Shown here: one piece after another, positions 1 through 5,862 of the stretch
Numbering within the stretch: position 1 is the first letter of the stretch
Layout: each line of letters starts with the position of its first letter
Assembly: GCA_036505485.1 (NCBI GenBank)
Contig: DASXTK010000190.1
Coordinates: 1-7,490, forward strand
Source: DASXTK01 sp036505485
GTDB lineage: Bacteria; Actinomycetota; Acidimicrobiia; Acidimicrobiales; VFJN01
Length of the DNA stretch: 7,490 bases
Reading direction: 5' to 3'
Program-made: the position numbers and the translations under genes
Notes under the pieces: generated by a model
Seen by the model: only the letters and a program-made list of their open reading frames with translations
What the model was told of the DNA's origin: nothing
The model's database searches: none

Positions 1-25
1 CCCAGGAGAGCGAAGAGTTGACCCG

Positions 26-1258
26 ATGAGCGACCAGACCATTGCGCAACAGGTTGAACAGCTTGCGTTGGGTTGCGCCGAGATCCTCCGGGCGGATGGC
101 CTGGCCCAGAAGCTGGAAGTGGCTGCACGCGAGGGGCGACCGCTGCGGGTGAAGCTGGGGATCGACCCGTCGGGGGCTGAGCTGACGCTGAGTCATGCGG
201 TCGTGCTGCGCAAGCTGCGCCAGTTCCAGAACCTCGGGCATACGGCGGTTCTCGTCGTCGGCGACTTCACGGGTCGGTCGGTGATCCGACGGGCAAGTCG
301 AGCAGCCGGGCGGTGCTGAGCGCGAAGCAGACCCGGGCCAATGCCGCTGACTACTTCGATCAGGTGATGCGCATCCTCGATCCTGATCGGATCGAGGTCC
401 GTCACAACACGGAGTGGTTCGAGGGCTTGGCGCTGCAACGGTTCCTGGAACGCGCGAGCGCTCTGACCGTCGCGCAGATGCTGGAGCGCGACGACTTCTC
501 GAGGCGGTACAAGGGCGGGCAGCCGATCAGCCTGCTCGAGTTCCTGTGCCCGATCCTGCAGGGCTACGACTCGGTGGCGTTGGACGCCGATGTCGAGCTG
601 GGTGGCACGGACCAGACCTATAACAACCTGGTCGGGCGGGTCTTGCAGCGCCACGCGGGCCAGGCCGAGCAGGTGGTCGTCACGGTGCCGCTGCTGGTGG
701 GTACCGATGGCGTCGACAAGATGGGGAAGTCGGCTGGCAACTGGATCGGCATCCGGGAACCGGCTGAGGAGCAGTCGGGAAGCTGATGTCGATCCCCGAT
801 GCGGCAGCGCGGACCTACGCGGAGCTGTGCGCCGACTTCTCCCCAGCCCAGGTGGCCGACCTCGAACGTCGCATGGTGACCGAGCCGGCGACGGCCAAGC
901 GCGACTTGGCCGAGGCCATCGTGGCCCGCTACCACGGCGAGGTCGCGGCCAAGGAGGCCCGGGGCGCCTTCGATCGGGTGTTCAAGCACCGGGAGCTGCC
1001 CCAGGACCTGCCCGTGGTACGGGTCGAACTTGGTCCTGTCGACCTGGCGGCGTTGCTGGTTGGCCAGGGCATGGCGACGTCCAAGAGCGAGGTGCGGCGG
1101 CTGGCCGCGCAGGGCGGGCTCAAGCTCGACGCGCACCGTTGGGCGAGACCGACCTGGTGGCGGAGGGTGCCCGCCTCGATGGCTCGGTCCTACAGTGGGG
1201 CAAGCGCCAAGCGGTGCACCTCGCCCTCGGCGACTGCGGTTCAGGGGCGGGCCAGTAG
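26..1258 (+). pseudogene. tyrS: Tyrosyl-tRNA synthetase, class I, three frameshifts
   Basis: The product would charge tRNA-Tyr with tyrosine in the cytoplasm. The reading frame moves through all three phases: codons from 26 to 277, then from 280, then from 777, then from 1142 to the stop at 1256-1258. At each change one base is missing (after 277, near 775-776, near 1139-1140). Restoring it gives family sequence: GRIGDPTGKS, EEQFGKLMSIPD and a C-terminal VGETDLVAEG. The rejoined protein is about 410 residues, normal length. Visible motifs are KLGIDPSG near the start of the catalytic domain, the tyrosine/tRNA region ELGGTDQTYNNLVGR, KMGKS (the KMSKS loop) and a C-terminal S4-like RNA-binding segment. 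The HIGH box reads TLSH, which is unusual. The start at 26 is the first ATG; a purine-rich stretch lies upstream but is not well spaced. Either a decayed second tyrS copy or an intact gene with sequence errors; I cannot tell which. Confidence 0.85.
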
Positions 1259-1412
1259 CGGTTCCCATTCGAGGGACCGGATGGGAACGTCGCGCATGTC
1301 GTCGAGGCGTCGTAGCCAGACGGCGCAGGTAGTTGTCGAACGAGTCGAGGTCGTAGAAGTCGGCGCCGATCGTCGGCACGGGCCCGGCGTCGACGAGGAC
1401 CCATTGCTGCAC
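1241..1412 (-). pseudogene. 3' fragment of an unrecognised minus-strand gene
   Basis: Reading leftward from a GTG at 1412, the frame gives QQWVLVDAGPVPTIGADFYD and then LDSFDNYLR, down to about 1323. After a net +1 frame change between about 1305 and 1325 it continues as WLRRLDDMRDVPIRSLEWEP and stops at TGA (1241-1243). Both parts show strong G/C third-position preference and protein-like composition, while the opposite strand here reads as low-quality arginine/serine sequence. I do not recognise the family. The stop lies 15 bases inside the tyrS reading frame, so the two genes converge and overlap. Upstream of 1412 the frame soon meets a stop at 1446-1448, and from about 1404 the plus strand encodes another gene remnant. 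This therefore looks like the C-terminal end of a longer gene cut at a rearrangement junction. A complete small gene starting at 1412 is possible but has no clear ribosome binding site. Confidence 0.45.
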
Positions 1413-1814
1413 TACCCCCGGCCCGAGGAGTACTTCGCCGACCCGTCAGCCCACCACGAGTACGCGCGAAGCCAGTTCGACGGGATACGCGTGGCGCCGT
1501 GGCAGTCGTGGGACCTGAACCGGCTGGCGTTCCACCCCGACCTCGTGGACCTGGCCGGACGACGAGCACGGTTCATGTTGCTCGCCGGCTACGAGGTCTG
1601 GGGACCGCGTTGGACCGGAAGGATGGGATGGCCCACCGACTCGCTCGGCCCTCACTGGACCGAGATGATGGAACGGGCCACGCCCCGCGAGCGCGAGCTG
1701 TTCGGCTTCCCGGCCATCGGCGACCCCTACTGGAACGACCAGACGCTCACCGACGTGCAGTGTCGCTACCCGAGGATGGACATGACGCCCTATTCAGGTG
1801 GCGCCCGCGTGTAG
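1404..1814 (+). pseudogene. Phytanoyl-CoA dioxygenase-like remnant, core deleted
   Basis: From about 1404 the plus frame reads HYPRPEEYFADPSAHHEYAR, then SWDLNRLAFHPDLVDLAG. It then jumps without a frame break to RRARFMLLAGYEVWGPRWTG, and on through TPRERELFGFPAIGDPYWND to YPRMDMTPY and a stop at 1812-1814. The first part resembles the N-terminal region and the second the C-terminal region of actinobacterial PhyH-type Fe(II)/2-oxoglutarate oxygenases. The middle of the family, which carries the HxD...H iron ligands and the 2-oxoglutarate-binding arginine, is absent. I judge that well over 100 residues are missing around 1556-1562. No start codon of its own is evident: the frame runs back into tyrS sequence by accident. 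A catalytically dead remnant is the best reading. The family assignment rests on remembered pattern similarity, not a search. Confidence 0.6.
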
Positions 1815-1847
1815 GGCCCTCATCGAGACGGTGCCCCGACTCGGCGA

Positions 1848-1945
1848 ACGACGAAGTCGTAAGTGTCCCCTGAACACGCGGGCAACTCCGAAGGTTGCCG
1901 CGTCCTCCAAGTGCCGTTCTGGGCGCAGAACTCCCGCGATCGCGG
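1848..1945. other. Cluster of four hairpins, possible structured RNA or repeat
   Basis: Four inverted repeats follow each other. ACGAC/GTCGT lies at 1848-1860 with a 3-base loop. CGCGGGCAAC pairs with GTTGCCGCG at 1877-1902 with one bulged G. GTTCTG/CAGAAC lies at 1916-1931 with a 4-base loop. A perfect 12-base palindrome, CCGCGATCGCGG, lies at 1934-1945. No reading frame here looks coding. The block starts 34 bases after the oxygenase stop codon, so it could be a 3'-end structure, a dispersed repeat of REP type, or a noncoding RNA. Strand is undetermined because all arms are near-symmetric. No T-run follows any stem, so a classical intrinsic terminator is not shown. Confidence 0.45.
1864..1876 (-). 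repeat. Possible divergent third copy of the palindromic element
   Basis: The ten bases TGTCCCCTGA at 1864-1873 are identical to 3384-3393 inside the better-defined element at 3379-3408. Similarity beyond this block is weak, with the bases towards 1900 only loosely resembling the ACTCCC arm. It lies 50 bases after the oxygenase stop codon, comparable to the placement of the other two copies. It may be a decayed member of the same repeat, or chance. Confidence 0.3.
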
Positions 1946-2130
1946 AGCACGCCACAGGCCGCCCAGCGCCTCGGCCAGGCGCGCCCGAGTCGGCGATCTG
2001 CTCGCGAGAGGACCGTTCGCCCCTGTCACCGAGCGTGGCGAGGAGGCCGGTTGAGGTCATCACTCGGGGCCAGATCAGACCAGCATTCCCAGCCGCCGAA
2101 CAGGTACCCGCGGCAGAGGACAACGAGTTA

Positions 2131-2191
2131 CCGTCAACCCGCCGACTTCCAGGAACCCAGTCACGTCCGGGCCGTGGGTTCCCGCCGACGG
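2131..2191. repeat. Two-part inverted repeat (stem)
   Basis: An inner perfect 8-bp inverted repeat, GGAACCCA at 2152-2159 and TGGGTTCC at 2175-2182, encloses 15 bases. An outer 5-bp pair, CCGTC at 2131-2135 and GACGG at 2187-2191, brackets it asymmetrically. It lies just beyond the end of the minus-strand ERCC4 gene. Function is unknown; it may be part of a 3'-end structure. Confidence 0.35.
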
Positions 2192-2226
2192 ACCTTCACT
2201 CCCGCTGAACTCACGGGCCTTCCAGA

Positions 2227-2257
2227 ACTCCCGAAGCTGTCACCAGGTGACAAGTAG
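2227..2257 (+). repeat. Palindromic repeat element, copy B (inverted partner of 3379-3408)
   Basis: It consists of an ACTCCC arm (2227-2232), the core AAGCTGTCA, and a palindrome TGTCACC-A-GGTGACA (2238-2252), ending in AAGTAG. Over 24 aligned bases (2234-2257) it differs at only three positions from the reverse complement of 3379-3402, and both copies are preceded by ACTCCC. It lies 28 bases past the stop codon of the ERCC4 gene. The two copies point inward and enclose about 1.12 kb holding that gene alone. It could be the end of a mobile cassette, a REP-like dispersed repeat, or a paired 3'-end signal. Confidence 0.7.
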
Positions 2258-2285
2258 AGCTGTCGGCGCGGCCCGCAGGGTGGGT

Positions 2286-3259
2286 CTACTGGCCGGCGGC
2301 GGTCCGCCAGGCTTCCCAGATCTCGGGTCGTAGGCGTCCTCGGTCCGGTACCGGGATGGCGTTGGCCGGGGCCCAGGCGCGGACTTCTGCCGTGGATGGC
2401 TCGGGCGCAGGCGGTGCGTCTTCGGTCTCGTCGGGATGGCCGGCGCCGATGCGTTCCCGGGCAGCTGCGTCGTTGAGTGCCCAGGTGTGGGCGGCAGCCA
2501 GGTACCGGTAGGTCCGTTCCTCCGCGAGCTGTCGGGTTTCGCAGAACACGATGGGAACGTTGGGCCAGCGCACCTGGAACTCGGCGAGGCCGTCGGCGAC
2601 GACAGCGGGCCGCACCCAGTCGATCTTGTAGAGCCGCGAGTAGCGGTCTTCTACGACGAGCGTGGCGCGGGGCAGGGCAGCCAGTTCGGCCAGGGCGTAG
2701 TGGAGCTTGCCGCCGGTCAGGCTCGAGACGAGGTCGGCGAGCGACTTGCGCTCGACCGAGGCGACGAGCCGGCCGTCGACGTCGATGCCGTAGTCGCCGC
2801 AGGGCAGGGCCCGTCTGACGGTCCGGGCGGCCTGGGTGGGGAAGCGGTAGGGATACTGCTCGTGGGCGTCGAGATGATCTCCAGCTCGTCGACGCGGGCG
2901 GCCCGAGCGGTCGGGGTACGGACTTGGGGCCGGGCTTGCTTGCGGACACGGGGGGTCTGCCAGAACACGGCGTCTTGGCCCCGGGCTGTGGTGAACACGA
3001 TCTGCGATCGGTTCTCCCTCGCCCGGTCTAGGACCAGGTCGATCGCGGCGCCCCGGCGATGGCAAGACCGCACAGGGACCTGCTCGACGACCTCGGGGTT
3101 GTCGGGCCAGTGCCCGAGCTCGAGCGGGTGGCAGTACAGCGCTTTGGTGCGTGGCCAGGTCCCGGCCGTGGAGAACACGAGGCCCTCGCCGAGCGGCACC
3201 CGCATCAGATACGGCAGCCGGGACTCGGGGTCGGGATTGCGGGCGATGACCAGCTCCAC
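2286..3259 (-). pseudogene. ERCC4-type nuclease with Lsr2-like C-terminal tail, one frameshift
   Basis: The rejoined product is about 324 residues. Residues 1-129 (GTG at 3259, ELVIARNPDPESRLPYLMR) form an N-terminal module seen in actinobacterial ERCC4 proteins. A base is missing between 2872 and 2873; restoring it gives LEII-x-DAHEQYPYRF. The XPF/ERCC4 nuclease signature follows: the Asp of DAHEQ, GDY at about 155-157 and ERKSLADL at about 170-177, the metal-dependent active site. After an acidic, proline-rich linker the last 32 residues read as an Lsr2 C-terminal DNA-binding domain: VRAWAPANAIPVPDRGR, with the RGR that enters the minor groove of AT-rich DNA at about 307-309, then PEIWEAW. 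The expected activity is structure-specific DNA cleavage directed to particular DNA. The gene lies 204 bases beyond the TIR gene on the same strand and is bracketed by inverted repeats. The frame upstream of 3259 stays open, so the start is uncertain. The break may be a sequence error. Confidence 0.75.
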
Positions 3260-3378
3260 GATCGGCAGTCTGTCCGAGCGAGCCGAGGCGTCGTCCAGGC
3301 GGCCGGGGTTCTCGGGCCGATGAGACGTTCCAGGATGCGTGGCTCGGCGGCGCCCCCTAGCGCCGCGAAGTCCCGGAC

Positions 3379-3408
3379 CTAGTTGTCCCCTGATGACAGC
3401 TTGGGAGT
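3379..3408 (-). repeat. Palindromic repeat element, copy C (inverted partner of 2227-2257)
   Basis: On the minus strand it reads ACTCCC (3408-3403), then AAGCTGTCA-T-CAGG-G-GACAA-C-TAG down to 3379. It matches copy B in 21 of 24 core bases. Its palindrome is imperfect (TGTC...GACA only). It lies 55 bases past the stop codon of the TIR gene and upstream of the ERCC4 gene, within a 204-base gap where no other gene is apparent. Confidence 0.7.
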
Positions 3409-3463
3409 CCCGGGCTGTCGAGTGAGGCCGGGGAGAGGGCGGCCCGGTCGGCGCTCACGGCGG

Positions 3464-4378
3464 CTAGTGGCGCACCTTGTCGAGGTCGACCTCCAGGCCG
3501 GCCTCGCGTAGCTCGTGGCCCAGTTGGTAGCGCCAGGCGCCGCCGGGGTCGACGGGGATATAGAGCACGCCGCTGAGGTCGCTGAGCTGTTCGACGTCGC
3601 CGACCAGCAGCGCAACCACCTTGCCCCGGCCAAGTCGACCGTGGAACCAGCCGAGCTCGTAGACGACGTTCTGGCGGGCCCGCAGGGCCGGCTCGTCCTC
3701 GCCGGCGGGTGCCTTAGCGCCGGCGTCGTCGGGGCTGAGGATCACGACCGCGGCAGCGGCGAGGCCGGCGTGGCGTTCGAGCTTCTCGATGATGGTCTGG
3801 CCGGCGTTGGGCATCTCGTGGAGGATCACCGGCTCGTCGCCGGTCAGCTGGTGCAGCGTGCGGGCGACGAGTTGCTTGGTGTGGTCGTCGTGGCCGTGCA
3901 CGATGAACACGAGGCGTCCGTCGGAGGCGAGTACATCGTTGTTGGCTGTGTCGAAGTCGGGCGCCTGGCGATCTTCGTCGTACACATCGAGCCGTCCCTG
4001 AATGTCTCGGAGTCTGCTCAGCCGTTGCTCGTGCGCCTTGCGGAGAGCGGCGATTTGCTCCATCCGCAAAGGGTCACCCTTGTAAGCGTCGACGTTGAGG
4101 ACCCTCGCCCGGGGCCGCCGGTCATACTCGTCTCGGACCTGGGTGGTGGTGAAGGCCTGGTCGAGGATGGTGCGGTTGCGCTGGTGCCAGCCCTCTGGCG
4201 TCACCCTCCATTCCTCGGGGTTCTGGTAGCCGATCCCCTGGAGGACCCTGCCCGACAGCATGTTGGTGAGCCCGTTCCCGACGGTGAGCTGCTCGGCCAG
4301 TTCGCGCCTGAGCCGCTCCCGTCGCCAGCGCAGCAAGGCTTTCGCCGGTTCGGGGGTGGTTCCGCGGGTCCGCGCCAT
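3464..4378 (-). CDS. TIR-like domain protein (PF10137, CAP12/Pycsar-effector type)
   Basis: A 304-residue soluble protein with no signal peptide or membrane segment. Residues about 156-296 form a TIR-like domain with the family's landmarks in order: LVFIVHGHDD (156-165), VILHEMPNAGQTIIEKLE (184-201), AVVILSPDDAG (210-220), RARQNVVYELGWFHGRLGR (233-251, with E241 the probable catalytic glutamate) and GVLYIPVDPGGAW (270-282). Related TIR domains hydrolyse NAD+, often as effectors in antiphage systems; that activity is inferred here. Residues 1-150 are charged, partly helical-looking, with a possible coiled coil near 105-132, and match nothing I recognise. No cyclic-nucleotide-binding, SAVED or STING-like sensor is visible, so a PycTIR or CBASS assignment is not supported beyond the TIR family. 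The ATG at 4378 has an AGGG nine bases upstream. Two inverted repeats lie in the upstream gap. The ERCC4-Lsr2 gene follows on the same strand. Confidence 0.85.
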   Translation of the reverse strand: MARTRGTTPEPAKALLRWRRERLRRELAEQLTVGNGLTNMLSGRVLQGIGYQNPEEWRVTPEGWHQRNRTILDQAFTTTQVRDEYDRRPRARVLNVDAYKGDPLRMEQIAALRKAHEQRLSRLRDIQGRLDVYDEDRQAPDFDTANNDVLASDGRLVFIVHGHDDHTKQLVARTLHQLTGDEPVILHEMPNAGQTIIEKLERHAGLAAAAVVILSPDDAGAKAPAGEDEPALRARQNVVYELGWFHGRLGRGKVVALLVGDVEQLSDLSGVLYIPVDPGGAWRYQLGHELREAGLEVDLDKVRH

Positions 4379-4392
4379 TGTCCGAAACCCTA

Positions 4393-4440
4393 GAACGCCC
4401 GTTTCGTTCCACGGAGCGGACCAGGAGCCAACCAGCTCCT
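4393..4440. promoter_or_regulatory. Two short inverted repeats upstream of the TIR gene
   Basis: GAACG/CGTTC (4393-4409, 7-base spacer) and AGGAGC/GCTCCT (4423-4440, 6-base spacer) lie 15-62 bases upstream of the TIR start codon. No convincing -35/-10 pair is visible. They are possible operator sites or leader hairpins; arms this short can also arise by chance. Confidence 0.25.
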
Positions 4441-4486
4441 CAGGTCCCAGTCCGTCCGCACGAGCTGGCAGCGACCCTGAAAATCC

Positions 4487-4534
4487 CGAAGGCCGTGGGT
4501 CTGCCGGTGTGATCCGGCAGACCCACGGCCTTCG
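4487..4534 (-). terminator. Strong intrinsic terminator (perfect 21-bp stem)
   Basis: The arms 4487-4507 and 4514-4534 are perfectly complementary over 21 bases around the 6-base loop TGTGAT. On the minus strand the stem begins 24 bases after the stop codon of the DUF2690 gene and is followed by GGATTTTC, a short T-run. It should end the three-gene transcript 6741-4559 and insulate the TIR gene downstream. The stem is long enough to act in either direction. Confidence 0.9.
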
Positions 4535-4558
4535 TGTTCGGCTGCGGTGCGCTGCTGG

Positions 4559-5047
4559 CTACCGCCAGCTGGTGCAGCCGTTGTAGTGCATCGACCAGTC
4601 CGCGGCCACGGACTTCACGAGGCAGGCGCGGGTCCAGTAGTTGAATCCGACCATGGTGGTGTAGAAGGAGTAGCCGGGGGTGCTGCTCATGCAGACGCTG
4701 TCCTGGACGACGATCTGCCCGCCTGCGGAGCCCTCGACCCACAGGATCTGTTGGTCGTTCCAGCTGTTGCACCAGCCCGAGGTGTTGTAGGTGATTCCGC
4801 GCGCCCAGGCGGCGTTGCACACCGGTGAGTAGCGGAGCTCGATGAAGGCGTTGTCGCGCCAGAACGACTCCAGGGTGCGGGCGTCCCCGCAGCGGGCCGC
4901 GATGGGGTCCTGGCCGTTGCAGCCAGAGGACGTGCAGGCCGGCGCCGCCGGCGCCGCGGAGGCGGGGGCCTCCTGGGTGATGCCGATGAAGAGTGTCGAT
5001 AGGAGCGTTGCGGCCAGTAGGCCGCCGATTCGTCTACGTAGGGTCAT
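4559..5047 (-). CDS. Secreted DUF2690 family protein
   Basis: A 162-residue exported protein. Residues 1-31 are a Sec-type signal peptide: MTLRRR, a hydrophobic core GGLLAATLLSTLFIGI, and cleavage predicted after PASA. The mature part opens with CTSSGCNGQDP (38-48) and continues to ELRYSPVCNAAWARGITY (70-87), the hallmark of DUF2690 (PF10901), then a Trp/Tyr-rich C-terminal half. The mature chain has eight cysteines (38, 43, 53, 77, 93, 119, 142, 158), enough for four disulfides, which fits a stable extracellular protein. The function of the family is unknown to me. The ATG at 5047 is preceded by a strong AGGAGGG at 5055-5061, seven bases away. It is the last gene of a minus-strand unit, 87 bases after the preceding gene, and is followed by a strong terminator. 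The C-terminal half, about 70 residues, extends beyond the part I associate with DUF2690. Confidence 0.85.
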   Translation of the reverse strand: MTLRRRIGGLLAATLLSTLFIGITQEAPASAAPAAPACTSSGCNGQDPIAARCGDARTLESFWRDNAFIELRYSPVCNAAWARGITYNTSGWCNSWNDQQILWVEGSAGGQIVVQDSVCMSSTPGYSFYTTMVGFNYWTRACLVKSVAADWSMHYNGCTSWR

Positions 5048-5134
5048 GAATCTGCCCTCCTGTTCAGAGCAGCAGTTGGGGGGTGGTGGTTGCGGTCGTC
5101 GACGTTGGGCTTGTTCGGTGAGCTTCGGCCGGGG

Positions 5135-5851
5135 TCATGTGCATAGCGGGAGGGCTTCAATCGCGTCGCGGGGGGTGAGGTAGTAGGCGGTGGCCCACCC
5201 GAAGTCCTGGCTGTCGGGATCGCTGCGGCCGGTGGACTCGGCCCGGACGGGCTGGTCCTGGGGGATGGGACCGGTGAAGGCCCACGGCGTCTTCACCCAC
5301 ACCGTGTCGCCGAAGACCTCCATGCCGCCCTCGACGCGACACACCGCATAGATCTGCTGGTGCTCGGCGGCGAGGGCCCGGCGCTCGCACGGCGAGGTGT
5401 CGAAGCAGCTCCTGATCCACACGCCTTCGCCCCCGGGGGTCTCGAGCGTGCCCTGGGCCGTGAGGATCGTGCAGGGCACGCCACTACATGTCGTGCCGGA
5501 CGCGACCGGTGTCGCTCCTGTCGTCGGCGTGGTGCTGGTCGGCTGGGGCGCCGACGTCGAGACCGAGGTGGTGGTGGCTGGCGGGTCGTCGGTCTTGATG
5601 GCCGGGTCGCCGTCGCCTCGTTGGGTGAGCCACAAGGCGAGCGCCACGATGATGCCGCCGCCCACCACCACGCTGAGGCTGACTCGGCTGCGGCGAGTGG
5701 TGCGTTCCTTCCTGGTCGACTCCCGGGAGATCGACCCGGACCACTTCTTCTTCTTCTCGTACTCGCGGGCGGCCTCGTGTACGGCCTCGCCGGTGGCGGT
5801 GGCCTTGGACCCTTTGGCGGCGGCGACCATGTCGTCGGAGGCGTTACTCAT
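5135..5851 (-). CDS. Single-pass membrane protein with extracytoplasmic SH3-like domain
   Basis: A 238-residue protein. Residues 1-56 are cytoplasmic and very basic near the membrane (EYEKKKKW, then RKERTTRRSR). One transmembrane helix spans about 57-76 (SLSVVVGGGIIVALALWL). A Thr/Pro/Ser linker (85-118) leads to an extracytoplasmic domain starting TTCSGVPC. This domain has the pattern of bacterial SH3-like folds: VCRVEGGMEVFGDTVWVKTP and a final GWATAYYLTP. I assign this by pattern only. Such domains often bind cell-wall peptides, but no ligand is shown here. I chose the ATG at 5851 because GAGGA lies nine bases upstream; an ATG at 5869 would overlap the previous gene's stop and lacks a good site. 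It lies 11 bases after the upstream gene, so the two are co-transcribed. It shares its overall architecture with that neighbour. Confidence 0.75.
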   Translation of the reverse strand: MSNASDDMVAAAKGSKATATGEAVHEAAREYEKKKKWSGSISRESTRKERTTRRSRVSLSVVVGGGIIVALALWLTQRGDGDPAIKTDDPPATTTSVSTSAPQPTSTTPTTGATPVASGTTCSGVPCTILTAQGTLETPGGEGVWIRSCFDTSPCERRALAAEHQQIYAVCRVEGGMEVFGDTVWVKTPWAFTGPIPQDQPVRAESTGRSDPDSQDFGWATAYYLTPRDAIEALPLCT

Positions 5852-5862
5852 CCGGGGGTTCC

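Larger units (their letters stand above)
1815..2285. other. 471-bp stretch without a convincing gene
   Basis: Several overlapping open frames cross this stretch on both strands, but none has a consistent coding bias, a ribosome binding site or a recognisable domain. What it does hold is structure: a cluster of four hairpins at 1848-1945, a two-part stem at 2131-2191, and a palindromic repeat element at 2227-2257 that recurs inverted at 3379-3408. It separates the plus-strand oxygenase remnant from the minus-strand ERCC4 gene, so it is a convergent intergenic region where transcripts from both sides should end. Confidence 0.6.

Noticed and set aside
786..1814. A 342-codon plus-strand open frame as one gene
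   Set aside because: Its first part is tyrS, its last part the oxygenase remnant, and the middle (about 1140-1400) is out-of-frame sequence. The frame is open by accident.
1895..2257. A plus-strand frame ending in PKLSPGDK
   Set aside because: The tail is simply the translated palindromic element; the rest is arginine/serine-rich with no coding signature.
2436..3323. A 295-codon plus-strand open frame
   Set aside because: It is antisense to the ERCC4 gene, whose domains and codon bias are clear; this frame shows no recognisable domain.
3515..4393. A 292-codon plus-strand open frame
   Set aside because: It is antisense to the TIR gene, which has complete family motifs. Long antisense frames are common in high-GC DNA.
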